Shown here: one piece after another, positions 26,646-35,097 of the stretch | How positions within the stretch are numbered: the first letter of the stretch is position 1 | Layout: each line of letters starts with the position of its first letter | Assembly: GCF_004745955.1 (NCBI RefSeq) | Contig: NZ_SRLD01000017.1 | Location: 38,721 to 102,720, forward strand | Origin: Hymenobacter elongatus | Lineage (GTDB): Bacteria > Bacteroidota > Bacteroidia > Cytophagales > Hymenobacteraceae | Direction: 5' to 3' | Length of the DNA: 64,000 nt | Position numbers and translations under genes: made by a program | Notes under the pieces: model-generated | Told to the model about the DNA's origin: nothing | Seen by the model: only the letters and a program-made list of their open reading frames with translations | Databases searched by the model: none

Positions 26646-27560
26646 TTAGTATTCGCCCTCCTCGTCGGCCCGATACTGCTGGTTGGCGGCGGCCACCGGA
26701 GCCTGCCCGATACGGTCGACGAGCTGGTGCAAGCCCCGGCCCTCCTTGCGCTCCACCAGATTGAAGTACTGGAAAGCCAGGACTACCAAAAATAGCGGCG
26801 TCATGACCAAGCGTAGCAGGCCACCGAATATTGTCAGAAGCACCAGGGGCAGCGTGAGGGCTTCGGGCGACTCGGCGTTCATGCCCACGGCAGTCATCAG
26901 CATACCGGCCGGAATTAGCATCGCCCATATAATCAGGGACATAACTATCATCAGCCCGAAGGTAGACCACCACTTGCCCTTAATCAGGTGCAGGCACCGC
27001 CGCACGGTGGTCGTGAAGCCGGTGCCTTCCAGTAGCTGCACAATAAAAAACAGCGTCAGCGCAATACTAAGGTAGATGCCGGGTATGACCAATACTACCA
27101 AACCAGCCATGACAATAACGGCCAGCCCCAGCAGGGCCAAACCGGAGCGGAAAAAATACTGCTGCACTACGGCCCACACTTCCGCCACGGTTACAGGTTC
27201 GGATGGGTCGGCTTTGCGCAGGCGCTGCAGCAGGTAGCCGTACACGGTCAGGATGAACAGGGTGGTTACGCCGAGATTTAGCAGAGTAGTCGGAAAATAC
27301 AGCGGGTTTTCAAAAACGTTTGCCAACGAGGTGTTAAGCGTGCCAGCTGAAGCAATCTGCTGATTAGCAGTATTTTGTATCGTATACTGCAATATGCCCT
27401 GCAGCACCGACTGCACCAATACCGCTGGCAGCACCAGATACAGCATGGCTTTGCCCAGCGGCCGCCAATGGCCCCGAATAAACTCGAACGTGGCACTGAA
27501 TTTCTGGCCAAAGTCCCGCTCCTGGCGAAAATCAGCTTCCTGGGTAAATGTGGGGTGCAT
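26646..27560 (-). CDS. Polytopic membrane protein of unknown function
   Basis: The 304-residue protein has about six hydrophobic segments and a polar C-terminus of about 40 residues. It opens with a soluble stretch 'FGQKFSATFEFIRGHWRPLG', a phrase common to Bacteroidota membrane proteins of the glycerophosphodiesterase-membrane-domain type. I do not assign a specific activity. It lies between the SpoIIM-like and DUF4129 genes, with small gaps on both sides, and is therefore likely part of the same transcript. Confidence 0.7.
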   Translation of the reverse strand: MHPTFTQEADFRQERDFGQKFSATFEFIRGHWRPLGKAMLYLVLPAVLVQSVLQGILQYTIQNTANQQIASAGTLNTSLANVFENPLYFPTTLLNLGVTTLFILTVYGYLLQRLRKADPSEPVTVAEVWAVVQQYFFRSGLALLGLAVIVMAGLVVLVIPGIYLSIALTLFFIVQLLEGTGFTTTVRRCLHLIKGKWWSTFGLMIVMSLIIWAMLIPAGMLMTAVGMNAESPEALTLPLVLLTIFGGLLRLVMTPLFLVVLAFQYFNLVERKEGRGLHQLVDRIGQAPVAAANQQYRADEEGEY

Positions 27561-27583
27561 AGGAAATCGTAAAAGGCAATTGG

Positions 27584-28537
27584 TTATAAGGACTGAGGAA
27601 ACCGCCTGGCAACTTGCCGCGGATAGACGATGAAATACCAGATGATGAATGCCGCAGAGCTCCCGATAATCAGCAGGCTCAGCAGCAGTGGCATTTCGGT
27701 GTGGCGCGTAACGAAGCCTTCGAGAAAGCCCGCTACCACGAAAATAGGCACCAAGCCCAGCGCCAGCTTCAACCCGTCGCGGGCGGCTTGCCGAAAGGCA
27801 TCGGCGCGGGAGTAGGTGCCCGGAAACAGCAGGCCGCGCCCCATTACCAGGCCCGCGCCACCTGCCAGCACAATGGCCGAAATTTCCAGGGTACCGTGAA
27901 TCCAGATGGTGAGCAGTGAGGGTAGCAGGACGCCTTTCTGGTAGAAGAAATACTGGAACGAGCCCAGCATCACCCCGTTTCGAAACAGCATGTACACCGT
28001 GCCCAGGGCCAGCGTGACGCCCATCGCAAAGGTGACTAAAGCCACGCGGATGTTATTGAACGTGATGTAGAGGAACATCGGCGTCTCGCTCGCACTCTTG
28101 TACACGGCCATCGGGTCGCCGCGCTCAATATTTTCCAGGGTCCGGTTCACGTAGTCGTCGCCGAGCACCACGCGCACGAAGGTTTCGTCGTAGGCGGCAG
28201 AGAGGGCACCGATGGCGGTAAAGACCAGAAAGATGAGCGCCGCCGTCGCCAGCGTGCGGTGGTGCCGCGCCACGACCAGCGGCAGCTCCAGCTGCCAGAA
28301 ACGCCGGAATCGGCCGGAGGCCTCCTTTTTGTTTTTATACAGCGCCTGGTGTAGCTTGCCGGTCAGCGCGTTAAGGTAGTGAGTGGTAGGCGAGTCGGGA
28401 TAGAAGGTCTGGGCGTAGGCCAGGTCGTCGGTCAGCTCGACGAAGCGAGTGGCCAGCTCATCGGGATTGGTAGTCGGCTGGGTTTCGTAGCGCTGCCATT
28501 TGGCCTCATTCTGCCGCAGAAATACCGCTTCACGCAT
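27584..28537 (-). CDS. SpoIIM (DUF95) family membrane protein
   Basis: A 317-residue member of the SpoIIM/DUF95 family. In the organism of this window, sporulation is not expected, so the name reflects fold only. The N-terminus is soluble (about 100 residues), followed by about five to six hydrophobic segments. The signature 'FMYITFNNIRVALVTFAMG' pattern (here FLYITFNNIRVALVTFAMG) and 'IWIHGTLEISAIVLAGGAG' is clear. I chose the ATG at 28537; an upstream in-frame extension lacks homologous character. It is the first gene of the DUF4129-MoxR cluster and diverges from an RDD gene, a known association. Confidence 0.87.
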   Translation of the reverse strand: MREAVFLRQNEAKWQRYETQPTTNPDELATRFVELTDDLAYAQTFYPDSPTTHYLNALTGKLHQALYKNKKEASGRFRRFWQLELPLVVARHHRTLATAALIFLVFTAIGALSAAYDETFVRVVLGDDYVNRTLENIERGDPMAVYKSASETPMFLYITFNNIRVALVTFAMGVTLALGTVYMLFRNGVMLGSFQYFFYQKGVLLPSLLTIWIHGTLEISAIVLAGGAGLVMGRGLLFPGTYSRADAFRQAARDGLKLALGLVPIFVVAGFLEGFVTRHTEMPLLLSLLIIGSSAAFIIWYFIVYPRQVARRFPQSL

Positions 28538-28601
28538 AAAAAAAACCGCCTGAAGCGGCACCAGAACTAAAGATAATGCTGCCGGCCGCACGGCAGGTGG
28601 T

Positions 28602-28609
28602 CAAATATA
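28602..28609 (-). promoter_or_regulatory. Possible promoter -7 box for the SpoIIM-MoxR cluster
   Basis: Read on the minus strand this is TATATTTG, a match to the Bacteroidota TAnnTTTG box, about 65 bases upstream of the SpoIIM start. The -33 element is not obvious. Confidence 0.3.
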
Positions 28610-28664
28610 GTCAAATACCTTGCGCGAGCTGGTAGCAGCCTCGCCCCTCCACGGCATTTATTTC

Positions 28665-29378
28665 ATGAGCACAATCCGCATTCAGACCACCCAGAATGTT
28701 ACGCTGGAATACGAAGTGGCCAGTATAAGCGACCGTATCGGAGCCGCCCTGATCGACTACGCGCTGTACTTTGCGTGGTTTATGGGGTGGGTATTCGTAA
28801 CGGCGGCACTGAACCTGGACCTTGGCAGCGTCGGGATGTTCCTGGTATTTCTGCCCACCCTCTTTTATCATTTGGCTTGCGAAGTTTTCTTTAACGGGCA
28901 AAGCCTGGGCAAAAAAGCGCTGCACAGCAAGGTGGTGCGCCTCGATGGCACGCGCCCGGGCCTCGGCGACTACCTGCTGCGATGGATCCTGCGGCCAATC
29001 GATATTTTGTCCACTTCCGGTGCGCTGGCTCTCATTACCATCCTGCTGAACGGGCGCGGGCAGCGGCTCGGCGACCTGGCAGCCGGCACCAGCGTAGTGA
29101 GTCTGCGGCCGCGTCGTGCCGCGGCCTCTCCGCTGGCTCCGCCGGCCCCAGCTCCCGGCTACGTGGTTGTGTTCCCGCAGGCCGCCCAGCTCACCGACCA
29201 CGATGTGGCCCTGGTGCGCCAGTTGCTGGACCGGGGCCTGCAGCAGCAAAATTATCTGCTGCTCAACGAAGTCGCCACCAAAATAAAAGGACTGACTGGT
29301 ATTCGTACCGACCTGCACGACGAAGCCTTTCTGCGCACGATTCTGCGCGACCACGCCCACATAGCCACCACGGCTTGA
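28665..29378 (+). CDS. RDD family membrane protein
   Basis: A 237-residue protein with the RDD core in residues 25-145: 'RIGAALIDYALYFAWF' carries the Arg-then-Asp pattern that names the family, and 'NGQSLGKKALHSKVVRLDG' is the conserved loop. It has about three transmembrane segments and a soluble C-terminal part of about 90 residues. RDD proteins may be ion antiporters or accessory membrane proteins; the specific function here is unknown. The ATG at 28665 was chosen over an upstream one because homologues start just before the RDD core. It is divergent from the SpoIIM-MoxR cluster. Confidence 0.87.
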   Translation: MSTIRIQTTQNVTLEYEVASISDRIGAALIDYALYFAWFMGWVFVTAALNLDLGSVGMFLVFLPTLFYHLACEVFFNGQSLGKKALHSKVVRLDGTRPGLGDYLLRWILRPIDILSTSGALALITILLNGRGQRLGDLAAGTSVVSLRPRRAAASPLAPPAPAPGYVVVFPQAAQLTDHDVALVRQLLDRGLQQQNYLLLNEVATKIKGLTGIRTDLHDEAFLRTILRDHAHIATTA

Positions 29379-29495
29379 TGGTAGTTTCGCCAGGCTGCGG
29401 CTCCCGGCCCCTTGCTTTGTAGTCTGCGCTGGTCGCAGCAGGCCGCTACTGGCCGCCGGGCAAGTGACTACCGCTTCAGGAATATATTCCAAACG

Positions 29496-29529
29496 AAAAA
29501 GGCCCCTTGCCAGCGTAAGGGGCCTTTTT
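29496..29529. terminator. Bidirectional terminator
   Basis: A stem of about 14 bases (AAAAAGGCCCCTT paired with AAGGGGCCTTTTT) lies between the plus-strand RDD gene and the minus-strand DUF4394 gene, with A and T tracts on both sides so it can work in both directions. Confidence 0.85.
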
Positions 29530-29570
29530 GAAGGTAAGTGCTAAGGCTGAAAAGCCTCGTGCTTCAGTGT

Positions 29571-31559
29571 TTATTTCAGCAGAACGCCCCGGCGAGTGCC
29601 AGCGGGTGTGCCATCGAGGAGCAGGGTGAAGAAGTACAGGCCTTGGCGCTGCGCGGCGCTATTCCAGCGCACCAGCTGCGCGCCGGCTGCCAGCGTACCA
29701 GCATTCAGGGTTTCAACCTGCCGGCCCAGTGCATCCGTCACTACCAGCGTAACCTGGCTGGCGCGGGGCAGGGTGAAGGCCAACTGTGCCTCGCCCGCCA
29801 TCGGGTTGGGGTAGAGGCTTAGGCCCGTGGCCAGGTCGGCCCGGTCCTGGGTGCCCGTCGTTACGCCGGCTGCGCCCGCCACGGCTATGTCGCGGATGGT
29901 ACCGCCGTTGCCGATAGGGCCTACTGCCGTAGCTACGCCCGAAGTCAGGTTCAGGGTGTAGAAAGTGCTGTTGGCGGAAGTGCCGGTAGTAGCTACCAAG
30001 TACGCCGAGTTAACGCCAACGCCCGTGCTGTAGATATCCATATCCACGTTGGCCGGGCTAACGTTGGCCGTAATGCCGGAGCTGCCTACGGTCGTTAGCT
30101 GGCCGTCCATGGGCGGGTTGGCGGTGCTTTGAGTGTTCAGCAGGTTCAGCACCTCATCGTAGGCATAGAGCGTGGTGCCGCTGGTAGCGTTGGCCCCCGT
30201 GAAGCTGTTGGTATAGGCCACGGCTCCGATGGTAGGAGTATTGGTGCCGGAAGCATACGCCAGCTGGCCGTCGGTAAACGCCAGAACGCCGGTTACGGGG
30301 TTGAGGCGGTAGTTAGTACGGTTAGCGCCTACCACCCGAATCCGGTCTACAGTAGGGTTGAAGTCGAAGCCGATGCTGCCGGTGCCCAGCGCCAGCGCAA
30401 TACCCGCGCTGGTCGGCGTGGCCACGCCCGTCGCCGCGTTGATGGTATAGAGCTGGCCGGTTTGCGTAGCCGAATTATACCCCAGCGCATAAAGTGCGTT
30501 GTTGAGGGGCCGCACGTCCAGGCCCACCAGGGTTTGGGTGGCATCGACGCCCGTAATGCCCACCGACGTACGAATCAGACCGGGCTGGGCCGAGTCGAAC
30601 GTAAGCATATTGGTGCCGGCCAATGCATATACCAGTTGCCCGGTAATGGCCGGCAGCGTAGTGGGCCGGTCGATGGCAAAGGCAATATCAGATACCAATG
30701 TGCCCACCGGGCCGATAACGCCCACGGCCGTCATATTAGCGCCCGTGATAAAGTCCAGGGTGTAGAGCTGCGTGGTGGGAGCAACAGTGGTGCCGCTGGC
30801 AATGGTCAGGTACGCGTTGTTGAGCCGGGTCGTGGGGTTGAAGTAGATGTCCAGATCAGTAGCCAGGGCCGTGGCAGTGCTGACCGTCAGCTGGTTCCGG
30901 CTGTTGAGCGTGCCATTGTTCGGTGGGTCCTGGGTGGTGTAGCGGCTGGCGGCCTCGTCGATGTCGTAGAGTACCGTGGCGGTGGCTCCAATGAAGGAGT
31001 TGGCGTAGGCTACCGATCCGACACCGGGCGTTTGGCCCGCGTTGGCATCCGTGGTGGCATACGACAAGTTGCCATCGATAAAGGCCAGCGCGCCGTTGTT
31101 CGGGTTGAGCCGGAAGTTGCTGTTGTTGTTGCCCGTCACCCGGATGCGGTCCACGGTGGGATTGAAGTCGAAGCCAATCCGGTTGGTGGTAGCCCCAAGG
31201 TTCAGGGTGAGTGCGGCCCCTACGGTCGTCAGGGCACCGGTGGTGGTATTGAGCGTGTAGAGTTGCGCCTGGGTGCCGGTGGGGTTGTAGCCCAGCGCGA
31301 ACAGCTGCCCGGTGTTAGGCCGCGAGTCGAGTCCAACCAGCGTCTGGCCGGCTCCCAGACCCGTAATGGGCAGCGTGGCCGTGAAGGTGCCGGGGGCGGT
31401 AGCGCTGAAGGTAACCAGCGAAGAAGCCGTGTTGCCGGCCACCGAGGCGAGGCCATACACCGTCTGGGCCGAGGCCGCGCCGGCCGTGAGCGTGAGGGCC
31501 GCTAAGCCCAGCATGGCTTTGCCGAAAGCCGGAAATCGAGTAGTAGCTGTCTTTTTCAT
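29571..31559 (-). CDS. Secreted protein with two DUF4394 domains and a T9SS sorting tail
   Basis: This 662-residue protein has a signal peptide (residues 1-31, ending GAASA), then two tandem DUF4394 domains of about 230-260 residues. Both begin with a 'Tvyal...LvtF' pattern and both include 'IGFDFNPTVDRIRV' with 'NFRLNP' or 'NYRLNP'. The last 85 residues form a type IX secretion sorting domain: 'LSLYPNPMAGEAQLAF' starts it and it ends in 'RRGVLLK'. It should be exported through the outer membrane by T9SS and probably attached to the surface or released. The binding target of DUF4394 is unknown. It shares a terminator with the facing RDD gene. Confidence 0.9.
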   Translation of the reverse strand: MKKTATTRFPAFGKAMLGLAALTLTAGAASAQTVYGLASVAGNTASSLVTFSATAPGTFTATLPITGLGAGQTLVGLDSRPNTGQLFALGYNPTGTQAQLYTLNTTTGALTTVGAALTLNLGATTNRIGFDFNPTVDRIRVTGNNNSNFRLNPNNGALAFIDGNLSYATTDANAGQTPGVGSVAYANSFIGATATVLYDIDEAASRYTTQDPPNNGTLNSRNQLTVSTATALATDLDIYFNPTTRLNNAYLTIASGTTVAPTTQLYTLDFITGANMTAVGVIGPVGTLVSDIAFAIDRPTTLPAITGQLVYALAGTNMLTFDSAQPGLIRTSVGITGVDATQTLVGLDVRPLNNALYALGYNSATQTGQLYTINAATGVATPTSAGIALALGTGSIGFDFNPTVDRIRVVGANRTNYRLNPVTGVLAFTDGQLAYASGTNTPTIGAVAYTNSFTGANATSGTTLYAYDEVLNLLNTQSTANPPMDGQLTTVGSSGITANVSPANVDMDIYSTGVGVNSAYLVATTGTSANSTFYTLNLTSGVATAVGPIGNGGTIRDIAVAGAAGVTTGTQDRADLATGLSLYPNPMAGEAQLAFTLPRASQVTLVVTDALGRQVETLNAGTLAAGAQLVRWNSAAQRQGLYFFTLLLDGTPAGTRRGVLLK

Positions 31560-31736
31560 GATACGAATAGATGGAGTTTAAACAGAAATGAGCGCCAGCT
31601 GCAGCCAGCGACCGTTTTGTGCTTTACTCCTACGATGACACAGCCAACTTTGGTTTGGAGTAGCGGGTTTTTAACCTGTCAGTTTTGCCGCTACACCGGA
31701 CCGCAACTCCCGCCACGTCTGTTTTACCCGTTTCTA

Positions 31737-31777
31737 CAAACAGCAAAAGCGGCTTAATGAGCCGCTTTTGCTGTTTG
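31737..31777. terminator. Long hairpin terminator
   Basis: An 18-base stem (CAAACAGCAAAAGCGGCT with its complement, loop TAAT) lies 19 bases downstream of the SDR stop codon on the minus strand. The arms carry A/T tracts, so it should end the SDR transcript. Confidence 0.8.
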
Positions 31778-31795
31778 CAAGGTGTGGATGCCTGC

Positions 31796-32527
31796 TTACC
31801 AGGCTACCGGCTTGCCCTGCCAGGTCACGAAGCTGCCGTTCTCTTCGGCGTGCAGCTGGTCGGTGAGGCGGATGATGCCGCGCGCCGAATCGGCGGCGGG
31901 CAGCGCGGCCCCGGTGCCGCCCATATCGGTCCGCATCCAGCCGGGGTCGACCATGATGGAGATGATGCCGGAGTGCCCGGCCTCGGCGGCCAGCGTGCGC
32001 ATGTACATGTTCATGGCTGCTTTGCTGGCGCTGTAGTGGTAGTGGCTACCGGAGGCCTTCAGCTCCAGCGAGCCCAGCCCCGACGACAGGCTCACGACCC
32101 GGCTCTTGTGCCCGGCTTTCAGCAGCGGCAGAAACTGCTGCGCCACCAGCAGCGGCCCCACGGCGTTGGTGCCGAATACCCGCATCGCGTCTTCGTAGCG
32201 CAGCTGGCCCAGCTTCTGCGTTTGCGAGTCTTCCTCGATGCCCGAGCCGGGGTGGCCGGGCAGGATGCCGGCGTTGTTGATCAGAATGTCGAGGTGGTCG
32301 GTGGCGGCGGCTACCTGCTGGTAAGCGGCCGTCAGCGAACCGGCGTCGGTCACGTCGAGGGGCAGCACGACCAGCTGGCCGGTATGCGCCTGGCCGAGGG
32401 CCTGTAGCTCGGTGGCACCATCGGGCTGGCGGGTGGCGGCAAACACCTGGTCGCCGCGCTCCAGGTACTGGCGGGTCAGCTCGAGGCCCAGGCCGCGGTT
32501 GGCACCAGTGATGAGAATCGATTTCAT
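31796..32527 (-). CDS. Short-chain dehydrogenase/reductase
   Basis: A 243-residue classical SDR: nucleotide-binding motif TGANRGLG at residues 7-14, NNAG at about 87-90 and the catalytic YxxxK as YSASK near 165-169, with Ser about 15 residues before it. The substrate is not predictable from sequence. The family reduces carbonyls or oxidises alcohols with NAD(P)H. It stands alone, with a terminator at its 3' end and about 115 bases upstream before the TonB-like remnant, which is on the same strand. Confidence 0.9.
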   Translation of the reverse strand: MKSILITGANRGLGLELTRQYLERGDQVFAATRQPDGATELQALGQAHTGQLVVLPLDVTDAGSLTAAYQQVAAATDHLDILINNAGILPGHPGSGIEEDSQTQKLGQLRYEDAMRVFGTNAVGPLLVAQQFLPLLKAGHKSRVVSLSSGLGSLELKASGSHYHYSASKAAMNMYMRTLAAEAGHSGIISIMVDPGWMRTDMGGTGAALPAADSARGIIRLTDQLHAEENGSFVTWQGKPVAW

Positions 32528-32641
32528 AAGGAAAAAGGAAAAGCAGGGACAGTGTGAAACCTGATACCGGCAATGAGCTAGTAGTGGCGTAGTTTAAGAA
32601 AAAACAGGTTCTATTGGGAAACCGCCCGGCATGCCGTGGGT

Positions 32642-33356
32642 TCAGCGGCCGTGGGAATCAACGAGTGTTAGCGTTACTTCCTGCACGTAGTGGGGCTGGG
32701 GGGAAGTAGCCTGCGTGCCGTCTTGCCAGGTATGCTTGTCCTTTTGCTTTAGCTGATATAGATAATCGGAGCCTTCTATAAAGCGGAGTTTTACCAGTTG
32801 ATAAAACTGGGCATCTGTAGGCCTGCCCCGATAAATGGCGGGCACCCAGAGGTTCGGCTGCTTTTGCAAGACGCGCAGCACTTCCTGGTCGCAATCGGAG
32901 CTGATGCTTTTTTTCAAGTGTGTAATTTCGCGCGTGCCCATCGGCCCCAACAATGAAGCCAATCAGCATCGTGCCCTCCTTTTGCTGCTGCAAAAAGCTT
33001 TGTGGCCATTGGATGGAGTTAGCGATGTTGCTCAAGCGCCGGGGGCCGCTACCCAGGATGTGCGGGGGCCGCGCCAGCCGCTTGAGAAGCCATTCCTCGC
33101 CCACCCGGACCAGATAACGGGTTGTATCTTCTTTGATAAAGTCAATCCGACTAGAGTCGTAATCAAACTTCAGCTCCAGCAGTTTGGATTCCTTATCGGC
33201 GTAAAAGCTCCACTTGCCTACTCTTTTACCAGCGTCGTCGGTAGCGCCCTGCTCCAAGCTGCTATAGGTGGTACTGAGCTTGTTTACTTTTGATTGCGCC
33301 AACAAGTCGGTTGAGCACAGGAATAAGGCAATAGCCAGAAGGGAAGCAACGCGCAT
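32642..33356 (-). pseudogene. TonB-like C-terminal domain protein, interrupted by a homopolymer frameshift
   Basis: The frame that starts at 33356 has a signal peptide (residues 1-20, ending LLAQS), a short repeat resembling the 'GKRVGKWSFYAD' antitoxin-like module, and the start of a TonB C-terminal domain ending near 'VGADGHARNYTLE'. The rest of that domain, 'SISSDCDQEVLRVLQKQP' to 'QFYQLVKLRF', continues in another frame. Removing one T of the seven-T run at 32908-32914 (A on the coding strand) joins them as a 237-residue protein. The full product would be an exported protein with a TonB-like box, common in Bacteroidota. As read, translation would instead run into a wrong-frame tail that ends at 32658. 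Confidence 0.75.
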
Positions 33357-33454
33357 ACGGTAAGCTTGATAAAACTATAGAGACTCATTTCTTCTAAGGG
33401 CTAAAAATAGCACAGCGCCTAATATTTTGGAGCCTTCAGGCTGATGAAAAAATA

Positions 33455-33490
33455 AAAACGACTCTGTCCCGTCCGGGACAGAGTCGTTTT
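33455..33490. terminator. Strong hairpin, likely bidirectional terminator
   Basis: A 16-base perfect stem (33455-33470 with 33475-33490) with loop GTCC, flanked by A and T tracts. It lies between the TonB-like remnant and the nitrilase-derived remnant. Confidence 0.75.
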
Positions 33491-33513
33491 GGTACAGACA
33501 ATACTGCGGGGCC

Positions 33514-33663
33514 TACCCCGCCGCAATGGCCTTGCGCCGGCTTACGTTGGGCAGGCGCTCCCCGCCCTGGGCCAGCAGCGCCTCGTCGCGCTCGGCCTTC
33601 TTCACTGTCCAACTCAGCGTGTAGAGGTCCTTGCGCCGGTCGCGCCAGTTGCGCGCTGCCCCG
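33514..33663. repeat. Direct repeat, left copy (matches 36270-36419)
   Basis: About 150 bases starting TACCCCGCCGCAATGG match the 3' end of the GNAT-nitrilase gene, in the same orientation and with about 16 differences by eye. The two copies flank the PAS kinase and the two receiver genes. Confidence 0.8.
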
Positions 33664-33808
33664 ACCCCAGGCGGCTGAGCTGACCGGCATTCACGCCCAG
33701 ATAGTGCGCCAGGTCGTAGGCCTGGAGCCCAACGTGGGCGTACCGGTCCAAAAGCCAGGAAGCGGTGAGACGACGGGCTGTAGCTTGGCAAGAATAGTAA
33801 AGATGCAT
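33514..33808 (-). pseudogene. Chimeric gene remnant: Crp/Fnr-like C-terminus joined to a nitrilase C-terminus
   Basis: Two short decayed pieces lie head to tail on the minus strand. From 33808 down to about 33665, one frame reads 'LQAYDLAHYLGVNAGQLSRL', resembling the helix-turn-helix end of Crp/Fnr regulators. From about 33663 down to 33514, another frame reads 'NWRDRRKDLYTLSWTVKKAE' and ends 'SRRKAIAAG', close to the last 45 residues of the GNAT-nitrilase protein at 36269. The two are in different frames and neither is complete. The nitrilase part is about 150 bases with roughly nine in ten bases equal to the intact gene. The Crp/Fnr call rests on one short motif. Confidence 0.5.
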
Positions 33809-34013
33809 CCTTGCGTCTTGTCGTTGAACGACAATCGTTGTGCCGGCGCGGCCGACGAGACGCGAATGGTCGTGTCTCTACACCGCTATGCCCTTATCGG
33901 GAAAAGGCCCCTGAAAAATAAGGGCGTTTTTCGCCCCCAACCTCCGCTGGCCCGTACGCTCTCGGGAAGGGTAGCGGGTGGTCCGCCTGACCCACTCCTA
34001 CCCCTGCTTTGCC

Positions 34014-35096
34014 ATGCCCCCGAAAGCAAGCCCGCCCATTGCCACGAGTGAGGTCCGGTTCCGGTCCCTGTTCGACAACACCCCCGAGCTGATTCTCTAC
34101 CAGAATGAAAAGGCCATCATCCTGGACGCCAACCCGGCCTTTCTCGCCCTAGTCGCCGAACCCAGGGGCCGGGTGGTGGACCACTGCTACGACGATTTTT
34201 TGCCGCCGGAGGTGCACGCCCTGTTCCGGCAAAAGCTGGAAGAAGCCTTCGCCGGCAAAACGGTGCGCTTCGATATGTTCGCCGCCCAGGGCAAATCTGC
34301 GCCCCGGCACTGGGACGTAGTGAAAATCCCGCTCTGGGAAAACGGCGCCGTGGTCGGGGTCCATATGATTGCCCGCGACATCACCGAAAAAATGCTGGCG
34401 CAGCAGGAAATAGTGACCCAAAACCAGGACCTGCAGCAATTTACCTACATCGTGTCGCACAACCTGCGCGCCCCGCTGGCCACCGCCCTGGGCCTGGTCG
34501 ACCTGCTGGGCACCGAAGAGCCGGACTCCCCTTACTTTGAAGAAACGCGCACCCACCTGCAGGCTAGCCTGCACCAGCTCGACTTGGTGCTGCGCGACAT
34601 GAACACCATTCTGGCCATTCGGGACCAGAAAAACCTGGCCGAAGCCGAGGCCGTGCCCCTGGCCGAAGTGGTGCAGCAGGTGGTGCAGAACCTGCAGGAA
34701 GTGGTGGCCCAGTGCGGGGGCACCGTGCGGGTAGCTATTCCCGCCGACCTCTCGCTGCGGGCCAACCGGGCCTACCTCTACAGCATCTTTTTCAACCTGC
34801 TCTCCAATGCCCTCAAGTACCGCGCCGACGAGCGGCCCCTGGAAGTCAGCGTGACGGCCACGGGCGGGGAAGGGAAGGAAACACGGATTACAGTCGCCGA
34901 CAATGGCTCGGGCTTTGACCAGCAGCAGGCGGGCGACGACGTGTTCAGACTCTACAAGCGGTTTCATCCGCACCGCCCCGGGCGCGGACTGGGTCTGTAC
35001 CTGACCAAAACCCACGTCGAGAGCATGGGCGGGCATATTTCGGTCCACAGCCGGGTGGCTGAGGGCACGCGCTTTATAATTGTTGTACCTTACTAG
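34014..35096 (+). CDS. PAS-domain sensor histidine kinase
   Basis: A 360-residue cytoplasmic kinase with no membrane segment. A PAS domain spans about 15-125, followed by a coiled linker, the phosphoacceptor motif FTYIVSHNLRAPL with His149, and an ATPase domain (N box FFNLLSNALKY, G1 DNGSGFD, G2 GRGLGLYLTK). The ATG at 34014 is favoured over one at 33978 because the PAS domain begins near it. It ends one base before the next receiver protein start, so the kinase and receiver are co-translated. The phrase 'SHNLRAPL' is typical of Bacteroidota kinases of phytochrome-like and hybrid type. The ligand is unknown. Confidence 0.9.
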   Translation: MPPKASPPIATSEVRFRSLFDNTPELILYQNEKAIILDANPAFLALVAEPRGRVVDHCYDDFLPPEVHALFRQKLEEAFAGKTVRFDMFAAQGKSAPRHWDVVKIPLWENGAVVGVHMIARDITEKMLAQQEIVTQNQDLQQFTYIVSHNLRAPLATALGLVDLLGTEEPDSPYFEETRTHLQASLHQLDLVLRDMNTILAIRDQKNLAEAEAVPLAEVVQQVVQNLQEVVAQCGGTVRVAIPADLSLRANRAYLYSIFFNLLSNALKYRADERPLEVSVTATGGEGKETRITVADNGSGFDQQQAGDDVFRLYKRFHPHRPGRGLGLYLTKTHVESMGGHISVHSRVAEGTRFIIVVPY

Positions 35097-35097
35097 G

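Noticed and set aside
28611..29492. A 293-residue minus-strand frame opposite the RDD gene
   Set aside because: It is antisense to a gene with clear RDD motifs and has low-complexity, Gln/Gly/Val-rich composition.
30129..31505. A 458-residue plus-strand frame opposite the DUF4394 gene
   Set aside because: The sense-strand protein has a signal peptide, repeated domains and a T9SS tail. The antisense frame is Gly/Arg/Val-rich and non-protein-like.
33704..34051. A small plus-strand frame upstream of the PAS kinase
   Set aside because: It lies opposite the Crp/Fnr-like remnant and has no protein-like composition.
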